This document shows positions 42,697 through 51,473 of a stretch of 64,000 nt of DNA, piece by piece (position 1 is the stretch's first letter; every line of letters starts with the position of its first letter). The stretch lies in assembly GCA_028716365.1 (NCBI GenBank), contig JAQUPZ010000016.1:1-64000 (forward strand), given 5' to 3'. Source of the stretch: Kiritimatiellia bacterium. GTDB taxonomy: Bacteria > Verrucomicrobiota > Kiritimatiellia > UBA8416 > YA12-FULL-48-11. The position numbers and the translations under genes are program-made. A model generated the notes under the pieces. The model saw only the letters and a program-made list of their open reading frames with translations, did no database searches and had not been told where the DNA came from.

Positions 42697-44229
42697 TTAT
42701 GGAAGATATGAATACAGATCCGCATTCCTTATGTAGAAGCGGAACTTCTTATCACCTTCACGCTGGGATTCGTCAAATTCCGTCTTTTTCCATTTCATGA
42801 TATGGCGTACGGCGTCGCCTTCAAACGGAATACAATCTTCCCGCGAAAACCCCTGCATTACACAACTGTTTTGATTGAGGATTTCTGCGACGATACAACC
42901 ACCCTGTCCCGTCCTGGCGTTGATTGTCACCTCCGGCTTTTTTAACTCCTCGCGCCGGCTAATGAGCCATCCTTCCTGATCGCCTGCATGCATTGAGCAG
43001 AATCCGTCCAGACGAAGAATGGCCAACCCGATGGCGGCGTTCCAGTCCCGGGCATTATGGGCACCGTTCATGCCGCCGTAGTAGAAATAGAGGTTATCAC
43101 CAATCTGGACCGGCGCGCGGGCGGTATAGATCATGTCCGAATCGAACTCGCCTCTGGCGCCGCGCGGAATAAAACAGGCCCGGTCAGGAGGCCGCGTCCA
43201 GTTGATCATATCCCAACTCCAGGCAATCTGTACGTCCATGGTACATGGGCTATCCTTCTCTGACTCGCTCAGCCGCTGATCGGTATATTTGCCATATTTG
43301 AACCAGCGCGCGTTATATATCCACGGTTGACCTATGTACAAACCCTGATAAGGAAAGACCGGCATACCATATATCTGTGTCGCGTCCGGATCAAGGTCAT
43401 CAGCTACGAACACTGGTCCTTCCACTGGCTTGGTCCACTTCAAACCGTCAGATGATATGGCCACACCAGCCGCGCGGCCACGCCGGTTAGCGCTTTTGCA
43501 GGTGGCAACATAGCGGTTCTTGTACGGGTCGTGAAAAAAATTGACAACGTCACCGGATCCGAACAAACCCTTACCGGCGGTCTCAGGAGTAAATTTCCAG
43601 TGCAGTCCGTCGGGCGAGAAAGCGACACGGGTAACATAGTAGTCGTAGGCAAAACAGTAGAGGGCGTAGCGTCGTTGTGGATCCGGATTCCACGGCTGTA
43701 GAATGACGCTCGGGTTATGGCACTGGCCAAGGTCCTTGGGCGTCTTTTCATTCGGATTCTGAGTACGCGTGATGACCAGATTGTCCTCCTTCGAACCCTT
43801 GTATTCGAGTAATCCGAGATTGGGCTTAATCCACGTGATTCCATCTGTCGACTCCGCATAACTGTTCCAGTAACGCCCCCCTCCGGCGTGATGGTACCAT
43901 AGGCGCAGTTTACCCTCGTCCCACATGACCGTTCCATAAACGTACGGTCCTTTGCCCTCCCAGTCTTTATCCTTCAGGATTACCGGGTTCTTCCCATATT
44001 TTTCGGCGGCGTGAAACAACCTGGTCAAGCCCTGTTGCGATTCTGTCACCATAGCGTCCAGAAAAAGCCTGCGCCAGGGACCTTTTTCCGGTCCAGCAAT
44101 CATGTCCTCTGAGGGAGAAACCACTCCTGCCGCAAATACGTTCTTCACCATGAGAACTATCAAGAGAATAAACAGGTATATTATGTTATTACTGGAAAGA
44201 ATTGTTTTTCTGACATAAGCACAAGCCAT
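42697..44229 (-). CDS. secreted GH43/GH32-like five-bladed propeller protein
   Basis: I start at ATG 44229, where AAAAGGAG lies at correct spacing; the frame is open back to 44265, overlapping the upstream gene. The ~510-residue product begins with a diverged shared leader (ACAYVRKTILSSNN) and a hydrophobic signal (YLFILLIVLMVKNVFA). The body is colinear with the protein at 29159-30715: GPWRRLFLDAMV, VMWDEGKLRLWYH, SGDVVNFFHDPYKNRY, FPYQGLYIGQPWIY and GFSREDCIPF. It probably has the same activity on a related glycan. It is the last gene of a run starting at 48831. Confidence 0.82.
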   Translation of the reverse strand: MACAYVRKTILSSNNIIYLFILLIVLMVKNVFAAGVVSPSEDMIAGPEKGPWRRLFLDAMVTESQQGLTRLFHAAEKYGKNPVILKDKDWEGKGPYVYGTVMWDEGKLRLWYHHAGGGRYWNSYAESTDGITWIKPNLGLLEYKGSKEDNLVITRTQNPNEKTPKDLGQCHNPSVILQPWNPDPQRRYALYCFAYDYYVTRVAFSPDGLHWKFTPETAGKGLFGSGDVVNFFHDPYKNRYVATCKSANRRGRAAGVAISSDGLKWTKPVEGPVFVADDLDPDATQIYGMPVFPYQGLYIGQPWIYNARWFKYGKYTDQRLSESEKDSPCTMDVQIAWSWDMINWTRPPDRACFIPRGARGEFDSDMIYTARAPVQIGDNLYFYYGGMNGAHNARDWNAAIGLAILRLDGFCSMHAGDQEGWLISRREELKKPEVTINARTGQGGCIVAEILNQNSCVMQGFSREDCIPFEGDAVRHIMKWKKTEFDESQREGDKKFRFYIRNADLYSYLP

Positions 44230-44240
44230 CACTATTTTCT
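44182..44240 (-). repeat. shared gene-start leader, copy h
   Basis: Minus strand: AAAAGGAGAAAATAGTGATG, GTCAGAAAAACAATTCTTTC and AGTAATAACATAAT. It aligns over about 70 bases with copy e at 32638-32690, including the ribosome site, although the proteins behind them are unrelated. Confidence 0.65.
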
Positions 44241-44276
44241 CCTTTTCACAGGTTAGGACAGTCATAATCAGGATTA

Positions 44277-46763
44277 TTATTCACTGTTACCCGTACGCAG
44301 GAATTGCTGGTAACGTTTTCGGTACTCGGCCTTATAATCGGCGACCGCTTTATCATAGCTCAATTGCAAAATATCTTGCCGGATATTGCCGAACAGGACC
44401 AGTTCCTTGGCCGTCACCGGGAGAATTACGTGGCCATCCTTTGCGGTGGCTGCCTTGCCGTCGATCTCGGCGCGGGTGACCGAGTAGAACCAGGGTACGC
44501 GTACCAGCAGACGTTGCGGGATTTGACGATACCGCTCCGGAAGTTGCACCGAAAGTCGATCAGTGGCTGCCTGTACCGTGAAACTGACCGGACCGAACGA
44601 GGATGGCTCGTCCCTCACCTTAATCTGCTTGTCAGGTTGAACCCATTCCGGTGAAATGGCCGAGAGTAGATACAGGTCTTCACACTGCTCGCGCACCAAC
44701 ATGTTACGAAGGAGTTGAATAACGTTGGCCGAACTCGTGCACTGCGGTGTAATATTGAACACGTGACTGTAGCCTCGCGTACTCCATGGAATTGTTCCAA
44801 ACTCGGCAGGGAGGTGCGTCGATGTCGAATGCAGTAACATGGCGTAGAGTTCCTTCACAGCCCACTCCTGGTCCCAGGCGGTACCACGCACCAGCGATAC
44901 CTGCGCATTGTTCGGTGTCTGCCAGTAGTGCAAACCCGGTTGTTCATTGAATATGAACTGCTCACCCTGCTTTCCAATGGACGCGGGCCAGGTGTAAGCC
45001 AGCACTCCCTCCTGGTAACGGCCGCGAACGGTGCGCAATGTCGCTTCGACGCGCGGGTCGGCGGGATCAAACAGAATCTCAGGATGCAATGTACGCAGGT
45101 TATCCCAGTCATTGCCTGTTGTCGTGCGTTCCAGAGCAGGAGGAATGTATCCGCCGGTCTTAGCGGTCTGCTGGTCGAGCAACTTGTCGAACGCTGCACG
45201 GAATCGGCGCTCCTGCGCCTCGAATCGCGCGACATCCTCAGAGCGCCCCATCTCTCTGGCCATGTAAATCGCGTTACGCAGTCCGATCAGGCCCCAGAGA
45301 TGCTGTCCGGTCTGGCGACAGTCCTTGAGGTATGCGTCATCGGCAATCGTGGCTGGCCCGAACAAACCGAGCGGATCATTGGCTGTGATGCTCTCATGCC
45401 ACGCCATGGCCTTGACCACGCCGGGGTAGACGCGATCAAGAAACGCCCGGTTGCGCGTGAGCTGGTAGTGCCGCCCCCAACCCCAGAGATTGTAACCAAA
45501 GAACTCCCAGTATAACTTGTCTTCATGGCCAGCTAACCTGAAGCTACCGTCTGCAGATTGTTTGCTGTGGAAGAACAGGAATGCGCGCTGTGCAATATCG
45601 AACAGGCCCATGTACTCGAAGGAGCGCGACATCTCGGTGGTATTGCCACCGCCGTACCAGGCATGGTAGTGGAACTTGTTAACGTTGACGATGAGGTCGT
45701 CGCCGACCAGGTCGATCGTGAGCAGATTATTGATCGTGTTGGCAAGCAGGTACTCCTGCACTTTATTCTCGGGAAAACGTAATGGCGGTTTGGCAACTAT
45801 CCACTTTTCCCAGAACTCGACCATCGCGGCAAAGAGCTGCGACGTGTCGGCATCGCGCACCTGGCGCGCCTCGGGCGAGTCGTCAGGCAACGGCACGAGT
45901 GGAAACTTGAAAGTCAGGGTTTGACTCTCGCCGGGCTTGAGTCGCAGGCAGTAGGTGACAATACCGACCGGTGTGTGCGGGTCCTGGGTGTGGCGTGGGT
46001 TCGGGTCACCCTCGATCTCGCCGGAGAAGTAACGACGCATGTGCATACCCCAGTCTTCAAGCGCCAGCGAACGTCGGTTTGGTGCCGGTTCGGTCGGGAA
46101 TGTAAAAAGCATCCGGCCGTCGCGTCGTACTGCATCGTCAGCCCAAGTGAGCTGACAATTCGGCTTGAAGCTGCCAAGGTCCTTGATCAGGTACTCCGGA
46201 ATCAAACCCTTGCGCTGGCCGAATCGGTAGTCACCGGCCGCGGTGTACAGCGTGTTCACGGGTGAACGATACCGCCAGCCCGCGCTTAGATACGCGGCAC
46301 GCGGTTCGGCATCGCGCATGTTGGTCACAGTTACCGTGGCGAAGCTCACCGGAACGCCTTTGAGCGCGCCGCCCACGTCAGCCGCAAACAACCGGAAAGA
46401 ATACCGGATACCATTCTGAATTACGTCGTATTCTACCGCAGGCAGGTAACCACGATACAACGTTCGGATACGGGCATTGACAGGGACGGGAGGCAGGCCT
46501 GTGAAGAACATCAGTTCGCCGTAACCGGTCCAGATGTAGCCTTCCGGTGTCACTTCGACTCCTGCCGGCGCACCCCAGGCACCGAGCATGTCGGTGGGAC
46601 AGGCGAAGTAAGAGAATGGTTTGTCAGGCGGATCCATTATATCCGGATCAAACATTCCGCCCAATCTGCTACCCGCCTGTTGACCCGCCACAGGCGACGA
46701 AGCGAGAAGGCTAGTGAATAACAGAATGACCATTGTACATGGCATGGATATGCTTGTTCTCAT
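44277..46763 (-). CDS. secreted six-hairpin (alpha/alpha) glycosidase-like protein
   Basis: The 828-residue protein has a signal peptide (1-28) and a strong ribosome site (AAGGAG). Residues ~35-300 form a beta-sandwich super-domain. From ~330 a long helical region reads as an (alpha/alpha)6 barrel (WYGGGNTTEMSRSFEYMGL, YWEFFGYNLWGWGRHYQLT, WLLxx-like turns, YWQTPNNAQVSLVRGTAWDQEWAV). A short C-terminal beta domain follows. The layout fits the GH63/GH37/GH78/GH116-type superfamily; no exact family is claimed. It follows the amidohydrolase gene by 36 bases in the same run. Confidence 0.75.
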   Translation of the reverse strand: MRTSISMPCTMVILLFTSLLASSPVAGQQAGSRLGGMFDPDIMDPPDKPFSYFACPTDMLGAWGAPAGVEVTPEGYIWTGYGELMFFTGLPPVPVNARIRTLYRGYLPAVEYDVIQNGIRYSFRLFAADVGGALKGVPVSFATVTVTNMRDAEPRAAYLSAGWRYRSPVNTLYTAAGDYRFGQRKGLIPEYLIKDLGSFKPNCQLTWADDAVRRDGRMLFTFPTEPAPNRRSLALEDWGMHMRRYFSGEIEGDPNPRHTQDPHTPVGIVTYCLRLKPGESQTLTFKFPLVPLPDDSPEARQVRDADTSQLFAAMVEFWEKWIVAKPPLRFPENKVQEYLLANTINNLLTIDLVGDDLIVNVNKFHYHAWYGGGNTTEMSRSFEYMGLFDIAQRAFLFFHSKQSADGSFRLAGHEDKLYWEFFGYNLWGWGRHYQLTRNRAFLDRVYPGVVKAMAWHESITANDPLGLFGPATIADDAYLKDCRQTGQHLWGLIGLRNAIYMAREMGRSEDVARFEAQERRFRAAFDKLLDQQTAKTGGYIPPALERTTTGNDWDNLRTLHPEILFDPADPRVEATLRTVRGRYQEGVLAYTWPASIGKQGEQFIFNEQPGLHYWQTPNNAQVSLVRGTAWDQEWAVKELYAMLLHSTSTHLPAEFGTIPWSTRGYSHVFNITPQCTSSANVIQLLRNMLVREQCEDLYLLSAISPEWVQPDKQIKVRDEPSSFGPVSFTVQAATDRLSVQLPERYRQIPQRLLVRVPWFYSVTRAEIDGKAATAKDGHVILPVTAKELVLFGNIRQDILQLSYDKAVADYKAEYRKRYQQFLRTGNSE

Positions 46764-46799
46764 ACACTGCTCCTTAAACCACCATTACAGGTGTGCTGG

Positions 46800-47846
46800 T
46801 TATTTCGATTTGTCTTTTCCAAAGTAACCGAGTTTTGTCAGTGCGTCTGCGATGTGCGGGTAAATCCGCATAGCGTTACGGAAATAAATCTTTTCCAGTA
46901 CATCCAACGGTAAAGCCAGACCGCGCATCTTATGTTCGTCCTTAATACCGCTCGGCAACTCTTTGTCTGTCTCCAAAAATTCAAAATACCGCTTATATTG
47001 TGGAATTTTGTCCCGGATGTTCGGAAACCGTTTATCGAGTACCGGCACGAACCATGCGCTGGCCATATCGGTACCGAAGAGGATCCGATCGGCATATTCA
47101 ATCATGAACTCGCGCAGATTTTCACGCCCCACGCCGTGAAGAAAGTTTGGAGTCGTGGCAAGGTCTATATGCAGATTGGGATATGTCGTCAGCATGTAAC
47201 GCAGAATATCCAACTGTTCGTCGGATAAACAGAGCCACAGCATGTGTGCGTTGACCACCACCAGTCGCGGATGTTTTTTCAGCACGTTCTCCCATGCACG
47301 CTGCTGCCGCCAGAACTCAACCGGTTCGGAAAACCATTCCGTACGTCGGCCAAAAGTCCCACAGGGGTTTGTCACGTGGGGCGAAGTCGCCAACATACCG
47401 ATTTGTTCCATCCTGTCAAAGGTTGGATCATTGGCCGCCTGATCAATCTGGACACCACGCTGCCAACCGGGATAGAACTTAAAGCCCATTACGCCGCGCT
47501 TCTGCCACTCCACGAGTTCCTGTGGCGAAAACCGAAGCCCGTCCTTGATCGTAAAGTCGCTGATGCAGAACTGTATCCTGTCCTGGTAACGTTTGCGCAT
47601 CTCATCCATGTCCGGCGGCTCGGCACGGCCCAGACTGACCCACATGGCCATATCCACATGAAGTTGATCCTGAAGCGCTTTACGCAGCTCCATCACCTCG
47701 TCCAGGATTTTCCATTCATTGCCGATGTGCGTGTGCACATCAATCCGAGGCATGGTCGCAAGCGTGAACGGACTTTCGGCGTGTGTCGTATTACCCAGCA
47801 CCAGACATACGGCAATCCATAATGCACTTATCAAGTGTCTTGACAT
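46800..47846 (-). CDS. secreted amidohydrolase-2 family metal-dependent hydrolase
   Basis: This 348-residue protein has a signal peptide (1-23) and a strong ribosome site (AAGGAGA). The amidohydrolase-2 barrel is clear: RIDVHTHIG (His38, His40), His201 in VVNAHMLWL, Asp260 in ILFGTDMAS, and the family's closing YFRNAMRIYP. Members hydrolyse or decarboxylate cyclic and aromatic acids, including lactones of sugar acids. Cytoplasmic forms are usual, so export is notable. It is the second gene of the run 48831-42697, following the GNAT gene by 58 bases. Confidence 0.88.
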   Translation of the reverse strand: MSRHLISALWIAVCLVLGNTTHAESPFTLATMPRIDVHTHIGNEWKILDEVMELRKALQDQLHVDMAMWVSLGRAEPPDMDEMRKRYQDRIQFCISDFTIKDGLRFSPQELVEWQKRGVMGFKFYPGWQRGVQIDQAANDPTFDRMEQIGMLATSPHVTNPCGTFGRRTEWFSEPVEFWRQQRAWENVLKKHPRLVVVNAHMLWLCLSDEQLDILRYMLTTYPNLHIDLATTPNFLHGVGRENLREFMIEYADRILFGTDMASAWFVPVLDKRFPNIRDKIPQYKRYFEFLETDKELPSGIKDEHKMRGLALPLDVLEKIYFRNAMRIYPHIADALTKLGYFGKDKSK

Positions 47847-47904
47847 GATTATCTCCTTATCTCAGGCAGCCTGAATTTCGACTTCATCCACAACCGTTTC
47901 GCCC

Positions 47905-48831
47905 TCAAGCCGTTTCCGGCAGAAAGGTCGGCATGACTATCCCCTTCGATGGAAGAGCTTCGCCGCGAACCTGCGAGACGTGCAGTTCACAATTACGGGC
48001 ACCCCAGTCATAGAGCATACGAACGAGGTTGCCACAATCCACCGGTACAAGGAAGAGCGGGTGACGACCGCGGTACTGGTTCAACTCGCGGAGGATGAGA
48101 GCTGCAGTCTGTTCTTCCCGTCGCGTCACTCCAGGGCCAAACATATTAAGGCCTGAATGGCCACAAGATACAAGAAAGCCGTCAATACCATTGTCACCTT
48201 CAATAACTGACACGTGCCAGAAACCCCATGCATTCTTGATGAAATAAGCAAAATCTTTGGCACGATCAAGGCCGACGAGTTCTTTTTCAAGGGCGACCAT
48301 TGCGCCCACATCTCCCGGTTTCGCGTCACGTACAGTACCGGCGACATCCACACTTACATTCAGCCCACCGGACGGAACAGCCAGATACATGTCCTGAAAA
48401 ATACGGCGTGCCACGAATCCGGCACGTGTATAGAGAGAGAATGAGTCGAGATTCAATGCACTGGAGACGAGCCTTAACGGCAACCGTAAACGATCAGCCT
48501 CGTCAACAATGTGTTTAAGTAGAAGCCGCGCAATCCCCCGGCCAGCGTAGTTCGGGTGGCTGTTCATGATACCCAGCGCAATATGTGTGGGACGTGGATG
48601 AACAAAACAGGAACCGACCACACGTTTCGTACGAGTGTGTTCAACCACCAATCCGCAACCCGGATCAAGCGCCTCGTACACATCAAAGAAAATATCCGCC
48701 GACATCGGATCGCCGCTGAAAATAGGCGGCCTGCCATGCGACACATACCAGGAATTGGTTGATAGATAAATAAGTTCGGCAACCTCGCTACGATCACCGG
48801 CGTTCATGCTCCTCAACTTGAAGTCACTCAT
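47905..48831 (-). CDS. cytoplasmic tandem GNAT-family acetyltransferase
   Basis: ATG 48831 has a very good ribosome site (GAGGAGA at about 48840-48845). An in-frame extension to GTG 48897 would translate the shared leader and is unlikely. The ~308-residue protein has an N-terminal GNAT domain with the acetyl-CoA loop HPNYAGRGIARLLLKHI followed by SFSLYTRAGF. A second, more diverged GNAT-like domain follows (DVGAMVALEKELVG to the C-terminus). It has no signal peptide and is the only clearly cytoplasmic member of a run of secreted hydrolases. It could acetylate amino sugars released by them or modify a regulator. The full-length layout is that of two-domain GNAT proteins. Confidence 0.85.
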   Translation of the reverse strand: MSDFKLRSMNAGDRSEVAELIYLSTNSWYVSHGRPPIFSGDPMSADIFFDVYEALDPGCGLVVEHTRTKRVVGSCFVHPRPTHIALGIMNSHPNYAGRGIARLLLKHIVDEADRLRLPLRLVSSALNLDSFSLYTRAGFVARRIFQDMYLAVPSGGLNVSVDVAGTVRDAKPGDVGAMVALEKELVGLDRAKDFAYFIKNAWGFWHVSVIEGDNGIDGFLVSCGHSGLNMFGPGVTRREEQTAALILRELNQYRGRHPLFLVPVDCGNLVRMLYDWGARNCELHVSQVRGEALPSKGIVMPTFLPETA

Positions 48832-48856
48832 GGGTTTTCTCCTCACGTGATTTATC

Positions 48857-48900
48857 TGGTTATAAGAAATTGCTTTGCCGACATTGGCAGAAACCACGAG
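48857..48900 (-). repeat. shared gene-start leader, copy b (untranslated)
   Basis: Minus strand: GTGGTTTCTGCCAATGTC, with core AAAGCAATTTCTTATAACCA at 48876-48857. It lies between promoter block 2 and the ribosome site of the GNAT gene, so it is 5' UTR. The core is identical over 20 bases to copy d, which is coding. This is the key evidence that selection acts on the nucleic acid. Confidence 0.85.
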
Positions 48901-48928
48901 AATTTTAATTTAACGTTCAACAGTAATC

Positions 48929-48968
48929 AAAGTGAAACACCGACTTGAAAGGATGTCAAAATGAATTT
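48929..48968 (-). promoter_or_regulatory. shared promoter block 2 (TTGACA-N17-TTCACT)
   Basis: Minus strand: TTGACA at 48959-48954 and TTCACT at 48936-48931, within ATTTTGACATCC and AAGTCGGTGTTTCACTT. The last 15 bases (GTCGGTGTTTCACTT) are identical in block 3 at 63049-63088. It drives the GNAT-amidohydrolase-glycosidase run. Confidence 0.65.
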
Positions 48969-48976
48969 GAAAATAT

Positions 48977-48989
48977 TTAAAAAAGGACA
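48977..48989 (+). promoter_or_regulatory. TTAAAAAAGGACA element upstream of DUF4838 gene
   Basis: TTAAAAAAGGACA on the plus strand is identical to the most conserved part of the AT-rich upstream repeats at 29051-29152 and 30788-30885. The rest of the 302-base divergent region (48832-49133) holds the leader and promoter block described separately and no gene. Confidence 0.35.
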
Positions 48990-49133
48990 TGAATAAACAT
49001 CGCATTCGCAATCCATGAATTTTCTGCATTTGATATTCAGTAAATGTCAATGCACTTGTCTATTCACATGCGTCCGGTTTTGTGCTTACATATTAACGAT
49101 TGGATCAACTGAAAACTACATGGGAGCATACCA

Positions 49134-51437
49134 ATGAAAATGAGACTGCTTATCCTAACCTGTGGAATACTAATTAGCGCGGGATGCGCTCATCAAAACC
49201 TTACGCTCGTTACACGCGGCCCGTCCCCCGCCTATACCATCGTCCGTCCTGCTAATGCTTCGGCCTCTCAAAAGTACGCGGCCGAGGAATTACAGGCATA
49301 TACGGAGCAACTTACCGGTGCAAAGATCCCGATTGTTACGGATGATGGACCGCTCCCAGCGCGGGCGATCCTGATCGGCGAAACCCGTTATACTACCAGG
49401 TTGCTCGGCGGTAATTCCAACGTCGCAGCTCTCGGTGACGACGGTTTCCGCATAAAGGTCGCCCCACCCCATCTTATCATTCTCGGTGGACCGGTACGCG
49501 GTACGCTCTACGGCGTCTATGAAATCCTCGAACGCTTCGCCGGTTGCCGCTGGTTTACCACATGGCACAGCGTCATACCCCGTATCGATACCTTCACTAT
49601 CCCAGTCATCGACGAAACACAGCGCCCGGCCTTCGCAATGCGTGAACCGTTCTGGTTCGATTTCTTCGATGGCAACCTTGCAGCCCGCAATAAGTGTAAT
49701 GGCAATTCCATGCGCCTTACGGAGAAGCACGGTGACAGGATCCGTTTCGGCGGTGGACTTTTTGTGCACACGTTCAACACACTCTGTCCGCCGGATGAGT
49801 TCTTTGACAAACACCCTGAGTACTTCAGTGAGATCAACGGTAAGCGTGTGAAAGAACACTCGCAGCTCTGTCTGACCAACCCGGAGGTACTGAAAATCGT
49901 GACCGAGCGCCTGCTCGCCCGTATCCGCAAGGATCCCACCGCCAGGCTTTTCAGCGTGAGTCAGAACGACTGGCATAACTTCTGTACCTGTCCCTCCTGT
50001 AAGGCCATCGACGATCGCGAGGAATCGCATGCCGGTACATTGATCAATTTTGTAAACCAGGTGGCAGAGGCGGTAGAGAAAGAGTTCCCGAATATCTGGA
50101 TTGAGACGCTCGCCTACCAGTACACGCGTAAGCCGCCAAAAACCGTGCGACCGCGCCATAACGTAGTCCCGCGACTGTGCACTATCGAGTGCGACTTCGC
50201 CCAGCCGCTCGACAGGAGTGCTTTTGAACAAAACAAGAAATTCGTGGACGAGATTCAAAAATGGAGTGCAATAACCGATAAACTCTACGTATGGGATTAC
50301 ACAACCAACTTCCGTACCTACATCGGCCCCTTCCCAAATGTGCTGGCCCTGCAGGGTAACGTCAAATTCTTCCGTGATAACCACGTGGTAGGACTCTTCG
50401 AACAGGGTGCCTATCAGGGCCGGCATGGTGATTTTGCAGAACTCAAGGCATGGCTGCTCGCCAAGTGGCTGTGGAACCCTGAACTTCCGGCAGAACCTCT
50501 GATCAAGGATTTCTTTGACGGTTATTATGGCGTGGCCGCGCCGCTGGTCCGGCAGTACTTCGACGAAGTACACAGTTTCCACACCAATACTGCGGTTAAC
50601 CCACTACGTATTTTTGAAGACACAAAGAATCCTACTATCCCTGACAACTTTTATGTCCGCGCGGTAGAATTGTGGCAGAAAGCCGAACAAGCCGTCAAAG
50701 ACTCTCCTGTACACACATACAATGTACGCATGGGTTCATTGCCGGTGCTGTTCGCCCACCTCGAGCGGTTACCGCCGTTCGATGAGATCAAAGTCTGGGT
50801 CACAAAAGACCCACAACATTACGGCGTGCCACAAGAACACCGTAACATCGCAACAGAAATTCTCGCACGTTTCAACGAGGCCAAAAACATCCGCATCTCC
50901 GAAGGTTCGGAACGGCACGAGCAAATACTCGCCCGCGTGAAGGCACTTGCCAATCCGCCGCCCCTTCCATCCGCACAGGCAAGTGCCATAGTGGAGGATA
51001 CTGTACTCTCTCTGGGACAGCGTGGAACATGGGGTGACACCGTAAAAGATCCGCTGGCCGAGGATGGTTCGGCGATGAAACTGTTCAACACTCACTACGA
51101 GTGGTGCACGACACTGCCCTTCAGCCGCGTCGCCTTCGATCCTGGCGTAAAATACCGCCTTCGCATGCGCGTGCGAGTGGAAAAGGAAACAGGGAAAAAC
51201 GGCGATGCATTCTGGGCCGGTGTGTACGACAGCAAGAACAAGAAAGGATGTGGCGGCGTTGAACGCAAAACTTCCGCCGTCGAAGATGGTTATGCGTGGT
51301 ATGACGTAGCTGAATGGGTGCCGGAACGTGATCACTATTTCTGGATTGGTCCCGGCCGCTTCGACAAGAAAGGCGGCGCGACATCCGCCATCAAGGCCCT
51401 TTACATTGACAAACTTAAAATCGATCGACTGGATTGA
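49134..51437 (+). CDS. DUF4838 protein with lipoprotein-like signal and C-terminal beta-sandwich
   Basis: The product has 767 residues. The N-terminus (MKMRLLILTCGILISAGC) resembles a lipoprotein signal with Cys18, although the -3 residue is Ser. An alpha/beta N-domain (~30-165) precedes the DUF4838 core (VHTFNTLCPPDEFFDKHPEYF, SQNDWHNFCTCPSCKAIDD, GLFEQGAYQGRHGD). The last ~150 residues form a carbohydrate-binding-like beta-sandwich that the paralogue at 21485-23404 lacks. It is the only plus-strand gene in the right half of the window and diverges from the GNAT run. It probably binds or cleaves glycan at the cell surface. Confidence 0.88.
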   Translation: MKMRLLILTCGILISAGCAHQNLTLVTRGPSPAYTIVRPANASASQKYAAEELQAYTEQLTGAKIPIVTDDGPLPARAILIGETRYTTRLLGGNSNVAALGDDGFRIKVAPPHLIILGGPVRGTLYGVYEILERFAGCRWFTTWHSVIPRIDTFTIPVIDETQRPAFAMREPFWFDFFDGNLAARNKCNGNSMRLTEKHGDRIRFGGGLFVHTFNTLCPPDEFFDKHPEYFSEINGKRVKEHSQLCLTNPEVLKIVTERLLARIRKDPTARLFSVSQNDWHNFCTCPSCKAIDDREESHAGTLINFVNQVAEAVEKEFPNIWIETLAYQYTRKPPKTVRPRHNVVPRLCTIECDFAQPLDRSAFEQNKKFVDEIQKWSAITDKLYVWDYTTNFRTYIGPFPNVLALQGNVKFFRDNHVVGLFEQGAYQGRHGDFAELKAWLLAKWLWNPELPAEPLIKDFFDGYYGVAAPLVRQYFDEVHSFHTNTAVNPLRIFEDTKNPTIPDNFYVRAVELWQKAEQAVKDSPVHTYNVRMGSLPVLFAHLERLPPFDEIKVWVTKDPQHYGVPQEHRNIATEILARFNEAKNIRISEGSERHEQILARVKALANPPPLPSAQASAIVEDTVLSLGQRGTWGDTVKDPLAEDGSAMKLFNTHYEWCTTLPFSRVAFDPGVKYRLRMRVRVEKETGKNGDAFWAGVYDSKNKKGCGGVERKTSAVEDGYAWYDVAEWVPERDHYFWIGPGRFDKKGGATSAIKALYIDKLKIDRLD

Positions 51438-51473
51438 CGCGAATTGTACCAAGATAAAAAGCTGACAGCCAAC

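Noticed and set aside
48832..48897. GTG 48897 as the start of the GNAT gene
   Set aside because: A far better ribosome site precedes ATG 48831, and the extra residues are the shared leader, not part of the GNAT fold.
49290..50582. 430-codon minus-strand open frame opposite the DUF4838 gene
   Set aside because: The composition is that of a codon shadow; the plus-strand gene has a signal peptide and family motifs.
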